Below are positions 6,989 through 16,467 of a DNA stretch of 35,097 nt, piece by piece (positions within the stretch are counted from its first letter, which is position 1; every line of letters begins with the position of its first letter). The stretch comes from an uncultured bacterium (GTDB lineage Bacteria > Chloroflexota > Anaerolineae > J036 > Brachytrichaceae). The stretch covers positions 1-35,097 of the forward strand of contig CAIXPS010000168.1 in assembly GCA_903921365.1 (NCBI GenBank), written 5' to 3'. The notes under the pieces were generated by a model. It worked only from the letters and a program-made list of their open reading frames with translations. It did no database searches and was not told where the DNA came from. Made by a program: the position numbers and the translations under genes.

Positions 6989-8053
6989 ATGGCCAAAGTG
7001 AGACTCGCAGTGGACACATTTGGACAGCTCATTAGATCGCCGGACTCAGCAAGCTTGGTGATGCTCATTCTTGCGCTCGCCATTGGCCTGGGCGTATTCA
7101 GTGTGCTGTTTGGTCTAATCTCACCGGCCCGAGGAAAGCCGCGCGAGAAAGTGGTCGTCGTCAGCCAGCAACAGTTAGGTTTTATTCAACTGCGTCTCGA
7201 AAAGGCTCAAATCGAAGTTTCCCCAGCGGAATACATCAAGCGCAGCCTGATGTTTGGCATTCCAGTCGGGATCGTGCTCTTTCTGCTGATTGGATCGGTC
7301 GTGTTGTTTGGCGTTGGTATTCTGACCGGGTTCATGATCACCTGGACCAATCTCGAACAGGAGCGTGACCGCAAGATGGTTCGCTATACCAAGCAACTGG
7401 CCAGCGCCTGCGACACCATCCGCACCGCTTACGGCGTCAATCCCTCATTGAAGAAAGCGCTCGAAGCGGTGTCCGAGTATGGCCAGTCACCGGTGAAGGA
7501 AGATTTTCATGAGATTCTCCTTGCGGCCAGCCAGGAACAGTTGGTGGAAGGGTTGAACGCTGTGGCCGAGCGGCGCGCGTCCATCGTATTCGACACTGTC
7601 GCCACCAGCCTGATCCGAGCCAGTGAAGCCAGCGGTGAAGTGAACGAGATGCTCGCGCGGCTAGCCGATTCCACACGCCAGAACACCGCCGCATTTGAAG
7701 AGGCGATTACCAGCCAGTTGAATGCCCGTTCCAGCATCACCTGGGGCACTTATGGCCCGTGGTTGATCTTCTGCCTGTTTCGCGTCATGACGTTAGTGAT
7801 GTCCGCGTCGGCCACTGGCCAGATGTTTGGCCCGCTGGCCAGTTTCTATGGGACGCTGACGGGCAACATTGTGGCGCTTATTGCTGCGTTGATCTCGATC
7901 TTCGTCTATCGAAATGCCACACAGATTTCGCAGCGCGGTCTGGTGGTGCAACGTGTCTCGGCGACAGCGCCGATCGTTCTGAGCGGGCAAAAGCCGCTTT
8001 CGGGTCAATCTTATGGCAGCCACTTAAGCGCACAATCACGCGTTATCGGTTAA
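6989..8053 (+). CDS. tadB: TadB-like inner-membrane platform protein (T2SSF domain)
   Basis: A 354-residue membrane protein when started at ATG 6989 (MAKVRLAVDTFG); the frame runs upstream to 6935 but without similarity or a binding site. The order is an N-terminal membrane helix (LVMLILALAIGLGVFSVLFG), a linker with a second hydrophobic hairpin (SLMFGIPVGIVLFLLIGSVVLF), a cytoplasmic helical T2SSF/GspF domain (from KMVRYTKQLASACDTIRTAYG through LARLADSTRQNTAAFEEAI), then two C-terminal membrane segments. TadB together with TadC forms the membrane platform on which the TadA ATPase drives pilus assembly. It is the first gene of the locus, followed 13 bp later by tadC. Paralogous platform proteins of type II secretion are the alternative, but the whole neighbourhood is Tad-like. 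Confidence 0.85.
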   Translation: MAKVRLAVDTFGQLIRSPDSASLVMLILALAIGLGVFSVLFGLISPARGKPREKVVVVSQQQLGFIQLRLEKAQIEVSPAEYIKRSLMFGIPVGIVLFLLIGSVVLFGVGILTGFMITWTNLEQERDRKMVRYTKQLASACDTIRTAYGVNPSLKKALEAVSEYGQSPVKEDFHEILLAASQEQLVEGLNAVAERRASIVFDTVATSLIRASEASGEVNEMLARLADSTRQNTAAFEEAITSQLNARSSITWGTYGPWLIFCLFRVMTLVMSASATGQMFGPLASFYGTLTGNIVALIAALISIFVYRNATQISQRGLVVQRVSATAPIVLSGQKPLSGQSYGSHLSAQSRVIG

Positions 8054-8066
8054 TGCGAGTGTAATC

Positions 8067-9035
8067 ATGCAGGAACTACTCATCATCTCAATCGCTATCG
8101 GCGTGTTTATGCTGTTTCTCGGACTAGCGACGCCAGCATCCCGCAAGACAGACATTTTCCGCGCGGCACAACTATCGCGCCAGTTTCGCCCACGCAGCAT
8201 TGGCAAGAGCAAGACCTTCTCGGTCATCACCAGGGTCGGTGTTCGCCGCGCGCTCGCCGACGACAGCACGAATAAGAAGTACCTGATCCTGCTCAAACAG
8301 GCTAACTGGTACTGGGAGCAGGGCGAACCGACTATGCCCAACATGAAGGCGCCTTTCTGGAACCTCGAATCGATGTGGGGCGAGAAGATTTTCGGCGGAG
8401 TGGTGTACGGCGGCCTCGTGGCCATATTTGTCCTTGTGATCGGGTTCATGTTTTTGCTGATTGGCAAGGCCGGCAGCATGCTGCCCTTCATCATCGCGGC
8501 GGTTATATTTGGCGCCGCGGTCGGGTTCTTTGCCTTTAGCATGCCCGACGACTCTGTCAAGTCGGTGGCCGCGCGGCGTCAGCGGATGCTGGGGCTGGAA
8601 ATGGGCTACCGCATCCCGGAGTTGCGCAGCGACGTCATGTCGGGCAACACGATTCAGCGAGCCATCCGCAACATGGCGCTCCGACCGGGCGGCCCATTCG
8701 TCGAGGAGCTGCGTCGGGCAGTTGCCGTATTGGACATTACTAAGGACGACGTCCTGGCGATGGATCAATTGATCGAACGCAACGAGGGCAATGAATTGCT
8801 GGCCGAGTTTGCCAATAACCTGAAGATGGTATCGCGTCAGGGCGGTCAGATCAGCCCGGTGTTGAACGTGCTGGCTGATCTGGCGCAGCAACGCCTGCGC
8901 CTGAATATCCAATCGCAGGCGCGCCGCAATCTTCAGGAAATGACGCGCCCGATCGGCATCAGCAGCCTCATGGTTACCACGCTATTGATCATCGTCCCGG
9001 CCATCGTCGGGGTGATGGGGAATATCGGTGGGTAA
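8067..9035 (+). CDS. tadC: TadC-like inner-membrane platform protein (T2SSF domain)
   Basis: A 322-residue membrane protein. It has an N-terminal helix (LLIISIAIGVFMLFLGLA), a central pair of hydrophobic segments (GGLVAIFVLVIGFMFLLIG and MLPFIIAAVIFGAAVGFFAF), a cytoplasmic helical T2SSF domain (MGYRIPELRSDVMSGNTIQ onward to LADLAQQRLRLNIQSQARRNLQEM) and a final membrane helix (SSLMVTTLLIIVPAIVGVMG). The helical domain and its position directly after tadB identify the second platform subunit. ATG 8067 follows the tadB stop by 13 bp. It probably dimerises with TadB and contacts the TadA ATPase (tadA is far downstream at 20088). Confidence 0.85.
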   Translation: MQELLIISIAIGVFMLFLGLATPASRKTDIFRAAQLSRQFRPRSIGKSKTFSVITRVGVRRALADDSTNKKYLILLKQANWYWEQGEPTMPNMKAPFWNLESMWGEKIFGGVVYGGLVAIFVLVIGFMFLLIGKAGSMLPFIIAAVIFGAAVGFFAFSMPDDSVKSVAARRQRMLGLEMGYRIPELRSDVMSGNTIQRAIRNMALRPGGPFVEELRRAVAVLDITKDDVLAMDQLIERNEGNELLAEFANNLKMVSRQGGQISPVLNVLADLAQQRLRLNIQSQARRNLQEMTRPIGISSLMVTTLLIIVPAIVGVMGNIGG

Positions 9036-9080
9036 CGGGATATATGAGAACAGCACATCAGGCAGGTGATTACAAGAACG

Positions 9081-9290
9081 ATGAATAGGTCAGTGATGAT
9101 TTGGATGATGCCTTACTACCGGGTGATGAGCGCGATTCGTCGCGCACTCGAACGCGGCGATGCCGACAGCTCTGGCTCGACGCTGCGGGTTATGGGCATC
9201 GTGGTGATTGTGCTGGCAGTAGTCGCACTACTCGGCTCGGCAGTTTTTCACGTCGCCAACACAGCGCTTGTTCAGCTCGCGACAAAGTAG
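9081..9290 (+). CDS. Small single-helix protein, candidate Flp-type pilin
   Basis: A 69-residue protein (84 bp upstream of it the frame is closed; GTG 9066 is an alternative start). It has a short basic/polar N-terminus, an acidic patch (ERGDADSSGS), one strong hydrophobic helix (LRVMGIVVIVLAVVALLGSAVF) and a short tail (HVANTALVQLATK). Flp pilins have the same plan and size, with a prepilin peptidase site just before the helix. Here the canonical G/xxxxEY cleavage motif is absent, although G-S-T-L lies at the right place. Its position right after tadC supports a structural pilin or minor pilin. AGGTG lies 11 nt before ATG 9081. Confidence 0.5.
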   Translation: MNRSVMIWMMPYYRVMSAIRRALERGDADSSGSTLRVMGIVVIVLAVVALLGSAVFHVANTALVQLATK

Positions 9291-9299
9291 CGTATAGCC

Positions 9300-9767
9300 A
9301 TGCTCAACACAGAAAACGGCAGCACAACTGCCTCGCAACAAGTGAAGCGACTATGCCGGGCGGCGGAGTCAGGCAATCAGGACGGCGCCTTCTCGGATGT
9401 GATGTACATGCCGATTTTGATCGCGTTGCTGTTGTTTGGCCTGGTGATGGCGATGGTGGGATTCTGGCGCATCGGCGCCAGCTATGCCACGCAGCGCGGC
9501 GCGCAGGTCGGCGCGGTAGCGCCCGACAACGGCAGCGCAGCTCAGTCGTCGGCATGGCAGGGCTGGACAAATTCAACCACCGCGCCCGGCAACTATGTGG
9601 TTGACCCGCAAATTCGCAGCTCGCACGCATCGATGAATACCTTCGTCATTTTCGAATATATGGGACTGGGGCCATGGCAATTCTCAATCAGCGCGCAGAC
9701 GCGCAGCCGCGCAGAACGTTTTTATCCGGGCGCGCCCGTGTGCACCATTAGTGGTTGTGATGATTAA
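9300..9767 (+). CDS. TadE-like pseudopilin 1
   Basis: A 155-residue protein with a polar N-terminus of about 38 residues, one hydrophobic helix (MPILIALLLFGLVMAMVGFW) and an extracytoplasmic part with RIGASYATQRGAQVGAV, the helix-proximal pattern of TadE/TadG-like pseudopilins. It ends with a Cys-containing tail (VCTISGCDD), which may form a disulfide. Such proteins are minor pilins that initiate or cap Tad pili. It lies 9 bp after the small pilin candidate and 12 bp before the next TadE-like gene, clearly in one operon. The family assignment rests on architecture and context rather than strong motif matches. Confidence 0.6.
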   Translation: MLNTENGSTTASQQVKRLCRAAESGNQDGAFSDVMYMPILIALLLFGLVMAMVGFWRIGASYATQRGAQVGAVAPDNGSAAQSSAWQGWTNSTTAPGNYVVDPQIRSSHASMNTFVIFEYMGLGPWQFSISAQTRSRAERFYPGAPVCTISGCDD

Positions 9768-9779
9768 GGCGAGGAAGAT

Positions 9780-10241
9780 GTGACCAGGCAGAACGCGTTG
9801 AGACGCAATCTGGCGCGACTCTTGCGCCAGCTGGAGCGCGGTGAGGATGAAAGCTTTGAGTTCACCGCGTTGATCACGCCAATCATGGTGCTGCTGATGA
9901 TGATCGCTTTTGCCGTCCTGGTGCGATCTTCTCAGATGCCGGCCTGGACAGCCGCGAGCGAATGCGCGCGCGCGGCTATTGCGACGCTCGATGAAGAGAT
10001 CGGGCGCGCGCAGGGTCTGACGGCGGCCTATGATTCGCTGAACGGCAGCTTCGTACGAGCCTCGACTGGCTCGGTCAGCATCAACGGCACCTGGACCCCC
10101 TTTAGTAACGTGACGTGCACTGTGACCTACGACATTGATGTATCGGGCATAACGTTCTTTGCGGATTTGACCGGCGGCAGAGTGCCAGTCACCGCAGTGG
10201 TGACCATGCAGGTAGAACCGCATAAGTCACGGTGGCAATAA
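9780..10241 (+). CDS. TadE-like pseudopilin 2
   Basis: A 153-residue protein starting at GTG 9780 with a purine-rich GGCGAGGAAG just upstream. A basic N-terminus with the acidic patch ERGEDESFE precedes one membrane helix (TALITPIMVLLMMIAFAVLV). The following MPAWTAASECARAAIATL is the amphipathic continuation seen in TadE-like pseudopilins, and the rest is a beta-rich domain (NGTWTPFSNVTCTVTYDID). The two cysteines could pair outside the membrane. The Glu-Phe residue pair just before the helix resembles a pilin N-terminal region. The stop codon abuts the next gene's start. Confidence 0.65.
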   Translation: MTRQNALRRNLARLLRQLERGEDESFEFTALITPIMVLLMMIAFAVLVRSSQMPAWTAASECARAAIATLDEEIGRAQGLTAAYDSLNGSFVRASTGSVSINGTWTPFSNVTCTVTYDIDVSGITFFADLTGGRVPVTAVVTMQVEPHKSRWQ

Positions 10242-10793
10242 GTGAGCATTGCCATGAAGATCAAATCTTCCTTGAACCGCATGGGGCGCAACTCCCTCAA
10301 TATTGCGAACCCGGCAGTCTGTCCGGTTTTGCGGCGTGAGGTAAAGTCGCTGGTCAGGCAGGCCGAAACAGGGCTGAGCGTGACCGTTCAGGCGATTTAT
10401 TACATCCTGCTCCTGTTTATGTTTTTCGCGGTGGTTTATGACATTGGCAACGCCGGTAATGTGAGTGTGATTGCTACCAATGCGGTGCGCGTGGCCGCGC
10501 AGGACGCCGCCAAACACATTGATGAGCAGGCGTTCATCGAGCGGCAGGAGGTTCGCCTCAGTTCCGACGCGCTCGGTCGCGCGCAGGATGTGGTCAACGG
10601 ACTGACGGGCGGCAATGTGACGATTCTGCAAGTGAAAGTGACCAGCCTGCAAACGCGCGATGTCATCATGATACTGGGTCATGCCCACGCTGCCTTGCCG
10701 GTCATGGGCGCGGTTTTTGGAATCAACGATGTCATCATCCCGGTTGAGGCGTACGCCGAACCGGCCTACGGCATCAGCCTGGAAGGTCAATAA
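10242..10793 (+). CDS. TadE-like pseudopilin 3
   Basis: A 183-residue protein starting at GTG 10242, immediately after the previous stop, so translation is probably coupled. About 47 polar residues (with QAETGLSVTVQA before the helix) precede one hydrophobic segment (IYYILLLFMFFAVVYDIG), followed by NVSVIATNAVRVAAQDAAKHI, the helix-proximal pattern of TadE/TadG proteins, and a C-terminal extracytoplasmic beta-rich part. It is the third member of the pseudopilin set. Its precise role (shaft, tip or initiation) cannot be read from sequence. Confidence 0.65.
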   Translation: MSIAMKIKSSLNRMGRNSLNIANPAVCPVLRREVKSLVRQAETGLSVTVQAIYYILLLFMFFAVVYDIGNAGNVSVIATNAVRVAAQDAAKHIDEQAFIERQEVRLSSDALGRAQDVVNGLTGGNVTILQVKVTSLQTRDVIMILGHAHAALPVMGAVFGINDVIIPVEAYAEPAYGISLEGQ

Positions 10794-10809
10794 GTTTGAG
10801 GAAATCAGA

Positions 10810-11859
10810 ATGAGACCGAGAGGATACAAACCAGTGATGGTGCAACGGCGCCACAACCAGCCGAAGCCGGTCTTTAGTGAGCGTCGCTATGGCAGGTCAG
10901 CGATAAAGCGTCTTACCCCATTGTCATGGTTCCTCATTGTAGTGGGGATCTTCGTCCTGATTGGCGCGGTCTTACTCGTGATCGGACGCATCAACGACAG
11001 CAATTACCGCAGTATGTTGTTGTCCGAGCGTCTGGGTGAGACGGTGACGCCCCTATCCAATGTTGCGGTGGCGCGCGCGGCAATGGTGAATACCACTCCC
11101 TTGCCCGGCGAGACGGTAATTGCGGCCACTGAACCCACTGCCGTAATGACGATAACGCTTACAGCTGCGCCTTCGGCGAGGGTCGTTCAGGAGACGCCCC
11201 CGACTGCCCATCCGGCAGTCACTCCCCTGCCAACCATTGAGCAAACGGCGACACTCTCCGACTCGGCGGCGGCGCCGACGCCGGTCAAAGTCACTCTTGG
11301 CGGCGGCGGGTCGGCGCATATTTCATTGCCAACGGCGGTCTACGCGCAGTCCCAGCCCGTGTCCGGGCCGACACCGGTCGGCGGCGCGCCCTGGGCTGCG
11401 CAACTGGTGCGCCAACCCGACGGCAGCCTGATCGCTCCGCCCGAGGTCGTTGCGAAAGCCGAATTAGATATCAGCGGCTATTACACAGAAACGCGTGATC
11501 TGGCCATGGAAGACTATCTGGCCAAACGCGACAAGATTCTGGCGAGGTATTTTACGGGTGACGCGTTGAAGGACATGCAGGACCAGGAGAAAAAGCGCAC
11601 CCAATACGAACGCAATCGGGCCGGGACCGTCACCATCATCGCGCGCAGTTTTACGCTCGATGGCTACACTGCCAAAGCCGGCATCTATCTGCGCAACTGG
11701 GTCACTGATGACTATGACGTCAGCGCCAAAACCTTATTGCGCAAAGACGTGGCGCACCCGGATATCCTGATCGTGATGACTATCACGTATGACAAGACAA
11801 GCGGACGCTGGATGTACTCGGCGCTTGCCGACATTGGCGACCTGAAACCAAAGCCATGA
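10810..11859 (+). CDS. Single-pass membrane protein with T/P-rich linker, Tad-locus associated
   Basis: A 349-residue protein. ATG 10810 is chosen because TTTGAGGAA precedes it and it follows the previous gene by 16 bp. A basic cytoplasmic N-terminus (about 35 residues) precedes one membrane helix ([22 protein letters not shown]). A low-complexity stretch rich in Thr, Pro and Ala (about residues 75-240) leads to a folded C-terminal domain of about 115 residues (from [19 protein letters not shown] to the end). The C-terminal domain lies outside the membrane. I do not recognise its family. It is translationally coupled to the next gene through ATGA, suggesting that the two products work together, perhaps as a surface-exposed stalk linked to the pilus. 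Confidence 0.6.
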   Translation: MRPRGYKPVMVQRRHNQPKPVFSERRYGRSAIKRLTPLSWFLIVVGIFVLIGAVLLVIGRINDSNYRSMLLSERLGETVTPLSNVAVARAAMVNTTPLPGETVIAATEPTAVMTITLTAAPSARVVQETPPTAHPAVTPLPTIEQTATLSDSAAAPTPVKVTLGGGGSAHISLPTAVYAQSQPVSGPTPVGGAPWAAQLVRQPDGSLIAPPEVVAKAELDISGYYTETRDLAMEDYLAKRDKILARYFTGDALKDMQDQEKKRTQYERNRAGTVTIIARSFTLDGYTAKAGIYLRNWVTDDYDVSAKTLLRKDVAHPDILIVMTITYDKTSGRWMYSALADIGDLKPKP

Positions 11860-13889
11860 ACCACAACTCACCTCTTACGAATAAACAACAACGCAACCGG
11901 CTGCTGGGTGTGCTCGCGTTGCTGGCTGGACTGGCGCTGTTCTGCGGCTTTATCGGATATGCCTGGAATGAACCTGCAAGCGCCGCGAAGATAGTGGCGT
12001 ATGGAATTACGATAACACCCGTGCCTACTGATGAAGGCGGCATCATCGGCGTGATCGTAGGCGGCAGCACCACGACGTACACACCGTTGCCTAATCCCAC
12101 CGATATGGTGAGAACCCTCACTGCTGCCGCAGCGTCGCCCACGCACGCGCCGACGTACACACCGTTGCCGACAAATACACCGTTACCGACGGATACGCCG
12201 ATTCCAACAAATACACCACTTCCCACGAACACGCCGACGAACACTGCCACACCAACAAACACTGCCACGTCGACATCCACCCCGTCGCGCACGCCTACGC
12301 GCACGCCGACCGCATCACGCACGCCTACAAGCACGCCAACCATTACACCCGGCCCATCCCCCACGCCGACGAGCACATCAACGCCATCGCGCACGCCGAC
12401 GCCATCGCGCACGCCGACCGCCACTCTGACGCGCACGGCGACGCCGTCGCGCACGCCGACATCAACGCGCACACAGACGCCAACAATCACGCCTGGGCCG
12501 TCACCCACGCGCACGCCTACACCCACGCGCACGCCAACCAGAACACCGACATCCACGCCAACGACGATTCCATCGCCGACAATGACGCCCACGCCGATGA
12601 ATACGGCTACCCCGGCGCCAACGGACACGCCAGCGCCGCCAACCCAGACGCCAATGCCGACGGATTTACCCTTGCCATCGCCAACCCCGGTGCTGCAGCC
12701 CACCAATACACCTGCCGCGAATCGCTTCGAGTACACGTGTCAACTCGGTTCGTCTGATGGCGCAGGGCACTCCTGTGCCGACGGATATTATGGCATCACC
12801 TACGAGTCTCGCGGCGGCACATGGTGGCCGATCGCGTCCTACTGCATGTCGGCGGCGCAATGTGAACAACCTATCGGGCAGGCGCTGGACCAATATGACT
12901 ACCTGCCATGTGTGCCAATGCTTACCGCTAACGGCATTCTGTTGCAGTGCAAGCCAAGCGGTGTGATACAAACTTGGAACGTGCGCGCCGAGGTCAATAC
13001 ATCGTGCCCGATCAACGAGGTATTGCGAGCCCCGTACCCGCGCGCGATGGTCAATGTCGATACGAACTTCATCCTGCAACCAAAGGATTACAACAGCGAA
13101 GGCGGCATCAATAGCTCGCCGCAAAGCCCCTTCAATCTGAGTGATTTTATCGATGCCGATGGCAACCCCACTGCGGCAGGCTATGATGCAGGCGTCTGGA
13201 AGGATCTGATTCTGATCATGCGCAGCAAACGCTTCCAGGGCGGTGAGGATTGGTTTGGGATGACGGCGCCAAAACCACAGTGGATATTTGAGGATCGCGC
13301 CTGGAATGCGGGCACAGCCAAGTACGCGCAGCAGCAGGAAGGCCCCCTGGCTTCGTTTAACTACCAGACATCGAGCGCCGGGTTGGCGACGGCATTGGGG
13401 CGCGCGTTTGACCCATACACCAAGATCCCGGCCGACAACTACACGCTGCCCTCGTATAACGTCGTTATGAAAACCTATTGCGGTCACGAGTGGAAAGTGC
13501 AAGTCACGCTCTCACAACGTTTCTGGCACAAAGTGGGTTCGTGCTACGCCACCACACTTTACCCCGACGGGTCGACTTATGTGCCGGCGGGAACTTCGAA
13601 TGAAGGCTGTGCGGCGGGGTATGTCGCCCCTGGAAACTATGTGTATCAATGGGCGGACCAGGTGACCGACTGGGCAGGCATCGACCTGAGGTTGATGGGA
13701 CGCTCCACCAGCTATGACATGCGCACCAAGACAAAGTCGGGAGGCATTTTCAGCAACTCCCAATACTGGGACACGCCTGACGGCGTCTGGGTGCCGGTCG
13801 TTGAAGTTCAGTCGGTGTTGCGCGACAAGTGCGTGCAGGACGGTTCGTGCGATCCACCGGTTGCGGAGCCCGACTCGCTAAACCCGTGA
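11856..13889 (+). CDS. Membrane-anchored protein with very long Thr/Pro stalk and Cys-rich exodomain
   Basis: A 677-residue protein overlapping the previous gene by 4 bp (ATGA). A short N-terminus is followed by one membrane helix ([23 protein letters not shown], about residues 13-35). Residues of about 70-290 are an almost pure Thr/Pro stalk ([17 protein letters not shown] and [13 protein letters not shown] types), expected to be extended and probably glycosylated. The C-terminal 385 residues form a domain with at least nine cysteines and many aromatic residues, including a region with [18 protein letters not shown] and [10 protein letters not shown] do not recognise the domain. A role as a wall-spanning surface display or adhesin partner of the Tad pilus is inferred from position only. 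Confidence 0.6.
   Translation: MNHNSPLTNKQQRNRLLGVLALLAGLALFCGFIGYAWNEPASAAKIVAYGITITPVPTDEGGIIGVIVGGSTTTYTPLPNPTDMVRTLTAAAASPTHAPTYTPLPTNTPLPTDTPIPTNTPLPTNTPTNTATPTNTATSTSTPSRTPTRTPTASRTPTSTPTITPGPSPTPTSTSTPSRTPTPSRTPTATLTRTATPSRTPTSTRTQTPTITPGPSPTRTPTPTRTPTRTPTSTPTTIPSPTMTPTPMNTATPAPTDTPAPPTQTPMPTDLPLPSPTPVLQPTNTPAANRFEYTCQLGSSDGAGHSCADGYYGITYESRGGTWWPIASYCMSAAQCEQPIGQALDQYDYLPCVPMLTANGILLQCKPSGVIQTWNVRAEVNTSCPINEVLRAPYPRAMVNVDTNFILQPKDYNSEGGINSSPQSPFNLSDFIDADGNPTAAGYDAGVWKDLILIMRSKRFQGGEDWFGMTAPKPQWIFEDRAWNAGTAKYAQQQEGPLASFNYQTSSAGLATALGRAFDPYTKIPADNYTLPSYNVVMKTYCGHEWKVQVTLSQRFWHKVGSCYATTLYPDGSTYVPAGTSNEGCAAGYVAPGNYVYQWADQVTDWAGIDLRLMGRSTSYDMRTKTKSGGIFSNSQYWDTPDGVWVPVVEVQSVLRDKCVQDGSCDPPVAEPDSLNP
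12070..12717. repeat. Degenerate minisatellite encoding the Thr/Pro stalk
   Basis: Roughly 650 bp built from degenerate repeats such as ACGCCGAC, CACGCCTAC and ACACCGTTGCC, encoding TPT/TPS-rich protein. Repeat sections recur (for example two nearly equal blocks encoding [14 protein letters not shown]-like and [15 protein letters not shown]-like text at about 12335 and 12477). Such arrays vary in length by slippage or recombination. The mirror-image open frame on the minus strand is a by-product of this composition. Confidence 0.8.
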
Positions 13890-13935
13890 TGACCCACATA
13901 CGGTCAGGCGGCGTCCAGACAGGGATGATGAAGCT

Positions 13936-16467
13936 ATGACGATTATTACAAGGATAGACCAACGGCGAATGGGACGGACGCGCGCGCGCCACGCCGGAGT
14001 ATTGGCGGCGTTGTTTGGCGCATTGCTCAGCGCACTCATCGCGCATCCCACAGCACAGGCGCAACAACCTGCCCCGCAGGGCCTGAACAATGTCGACATC
14101 GTTCTGATCCTAGACGAGTCCGCATCGATGTGGACGAAAAATGACCCGCCGATCGGCGATGGGGCGACTCAGAAGAACCTAGGCTGGCGCATCGCGGCCA
14201 TTAATCAGCTGGCCGGCGCATTGGCGACTGACCAATCAAGCACACACTATCAGTTCGGGTTGATCTTGTTTGGCGGCACGTCAAAAGTGGTATTCCCACT
14301 GCAGCCAATCGATACCCCGCAGGCGCAGGCTGCGCTACAGCAGGCGATCAAAGATAACCACAAGGATATGGGCTCCACCAACATCCTGCCCACGCTGCAA
14401 CTGGCGAAAGAGGAATTGGATAAAAGCAGCGTTCAGAATGCGAAGAAACAGGTGATCTATCTCTCGGATGGCGTGTGTGAGCCAGTGCCTCTGACCACGA
14501 TCCCACAGCGGCGCGCCTGCGAAGACGGCGTCCGCCAGGTGCTGCAAAGGGACTTTCTAAAGGCCGGTGGGATTGCAATCAGCACAGTGGCATTAACCTT
14601 CGATGCCTGGGCGCCCGACCCACTCCTGGCCGGCGCAAATTTAAAGAACCTGTGGCAGGAAATCGCGTTAAAGACTGGCGGCGACTATTACGAAGCCGCG
14701 CAGGCCGAGGGCGACCTTGTCGCCATCTTTGCAAAGATTCAACGGCGTCTGTTCGGTCTGCCCGATCAACCCGCTCCTGTGACGGCAGTCTCGCCGGGCG
14801 AACAACCCTTTGCTCTGCCCGCCAACCTGACGCAGGCAATCTTTACCACGGTGAAGAATGATCCAGCCATATCTTCAGTAATCATCCGGCCTGATGGAAC
14901 AACAGTAAAGAGCGCCGACGCCGGCGTCAAGCAAGTCGCGGGCGGGCTGGCTCAGAGCACATCGATTCTGCATCCTGCCGCTGGGACTTGGCGAATCAAG
15001 AGCAATGGCGCGGGCAAGGTGACGACGATCGATATACGTGATACCCGAATTATCCAGATTCCTGATGTGCAAGATGTGCAACCGGTATTTTCGCTCGATG
15101 TGGCGTCGCCCGCCCGGCTGCACCCTCAAAATAAACCACTGGAGATACGCGCGCGGGTGCTCAACGCCAATCGCGTGGCGCAAACCGTCCCGGACTTCAA
15201 GGTCGTCGTGACGCTCCCAAACGGTGCGCAGGCGACACCCGCGTTGACCGCATCCGGGTCGTATTACACGGCGCTGCTCCCCGACACAAGCAAAACCGGC
15301 GTGTACACGCTGGCGTTCAGCGCCAAGCCGGGCGGCATGGCGTTGGCCGAACAACGCACAGTCAATGTCCAGCCGATTCCATGGCTGAAACTCAGTGCGC
15401 CACAGTCCGGCGTCGACTACAAGGGTGTTGTGCCGGTGCAAGCACAGGTGCTATTGGGCGCAGCACTGATGGGCGCGCTCCAGCCCGGCGAGCAATTGCA
15501 AGTGGTCGCCCATCTCATCAACGTCAATGGACAGGAAGTCGATATAAACGCGCTGCGCACCACCGGCAGCAATGGTTATAGCACAACGCTGCTGACGAAC
15601 GACCCAGGCTCATATACCGCGCGCCTCACGCTGGCCTACGTCACTGCCGGCGGGGATAAGTACGAAGACAGCGCCGAGGTTGCCGTTTCGGTGCTGCCCG
15701 GCGCGCCTGCTGCTCAGGCCGGCGCCATTGGCACTGCGGCGCCTCCATCGCCAACGTCGACGATCGCGCCGGCGGCGCCGACAGTCGCAGTTCCCGCTGA
15801 GGCAACCCCAACCCAGTTCAGCCTGTTTGGCAATGACTTGACGCCGATCTACATCGCGATTACTTTCCTGGGCGTAATCATGTTGTTGACGCTGATCGTC
15901 ACGATTTTCCAGGTGAACGCGTTGAATGGGATCAGGAAAGTTTTCAACAAGTCGGTGGAACTTCAGGACATGATCGTCAAGGCCTGGCACGTGCGCGAGG
16001 TGAATGCGCAACTCACGGCTGAGGCGGGCTGGAAACCGGTTGTGGATCAACTCGTCGCGGATGCCATGCAGGAGTCGATGTCGATCGATAGCAGCGCGGG
16101 CATCCTTGACCTTACGACCGAGCCCAGCCCGAAGTTTACGCTACTGACCCGTGATGGACGGCAGGTGGTCTTCACCACCGATCCATGGGCGATGAAGAAG
16201 ATGCACCTGATCCAGCGCGGCGACAAGGTGATCGACATCTCCGCCCTGTCGCGCGTGACACATCTTGACGCCGGGTTGCTCTGGATGTGCATGCAGGACA
16301 AGCGCAATCTGCCACATGTGGCCATCCCGGCCAATGCGCACTGGTTTATCGTGATGCGCGCTTCTGACGCTCGGGGCTACTCGACTAATACCGGGTTGTT
16401 GCGACCTGGGAGTGTGCCGTTCCTCGAACAACTTCCGGCGCCGCCTGCCACGGGGGATCGCGCATGA
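13936..16467 (+). CDS. Secreted, membrane-anchored von Willebrand A domain protein
   Basis: An 843-residue protein. The signal peptide ends AQA (about residue 42); ATG 13969 would give a shorter, more typical leader. A vWA domain follows with a MIDAS motif D60-E-S62-A-S64 (LILDESASM) and the later metal-site segments GSTN and LSDG. Next come about 330 residues of beta-rich repeats, a T/P/A-rich linker, and a C-terminal membrane helix (YIAITFLGVIMLLTLIVTIF, about residues 637-657). About 180 cytoplasmic residues end the protein. vWA domains bind ligands through a metal ion and occur in Tad-associated TadG-like proteins and adhesins. The ATGA overlap with the next membrane gene suggests a complex. 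It is the best candidate in the locus for a surface ligand-binding protein. Confidence 0.82.
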   Translation: MTIITRIDQRRMGRTRARHAGVLAALFGALLSALIAHPTAQAQQPAPQGLNNVDIVLILDESASMWTKNDPPIGDGATQKNLGWRIAAINQLAGALATDQSSTHYQFGLILFGGTSKVVFPLQPIDTPQAQAALQQAIKDNHKDMGSTNILPTLQLAKEELDKSSVQNAKKQVIYLSDGVCEPVPLTTIPQRRACEDGVRQVLQRDFLKAGGIAISTVALTFDAWAPDPLLAGANLKNLWQEIALKTGGDYYEAAQAEGDLVAIFAKIQRRLFGLPDQPAPVTAVSPGEQPFALPANLTQAIFTTVKNDPAISSVIIRPDGTTVKSADAGVKQVAGGLAQSTSILHPAAGTWRIKSNGAGKVTTIDIRDTRIIQIPDVQDVQPVFSLDVASPARLHPQNKPLEIRARVLNANRVAQTVPDFKVVVTLPNGAQATPALTASGSYYTALLPDTSKTGVYTLAFSAKPGGMALAEQRTVNVQPIPWLKLSAPQSGVDYKGVVPVQAQVLLGAALMGALQPGEQLQVVAHLINVNGQEVDINALRTTGSNGYSTTLLTNDPGSYTARLTLAYVTAGGDKYEDSAEVAVSVLPGAPAAQAGAIGTAAPPSPTSTIAPAAPTVAVPAEATPTQFSLFGNDLTPIYIAITFLGVIMLLTLIVTIFQVNALNGIRKVFNKSVELQDMIVKAWHVREVNAQLTAEAGWKPVVDQLVADAMQESMSIDSSAGILDLTTEPSPKFTLLTRDGRQVVFTTDPWAMKKMHLIQRGDKVIDISALSRVTHLDAGLLWMCMQDKRNLPHVAIPANAHWFIVMRASDARGYSTNTGLLRPGSVPFLEQLPAPPATGDRA

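Noticed and set aside
11783-12736. Long open frame on the minus strand rich in Val and Gly
   Set aside because: It mirrors the repetitive Thr/Pro-coding minisatellite of the plus-strand gene, with no independent domain or start.
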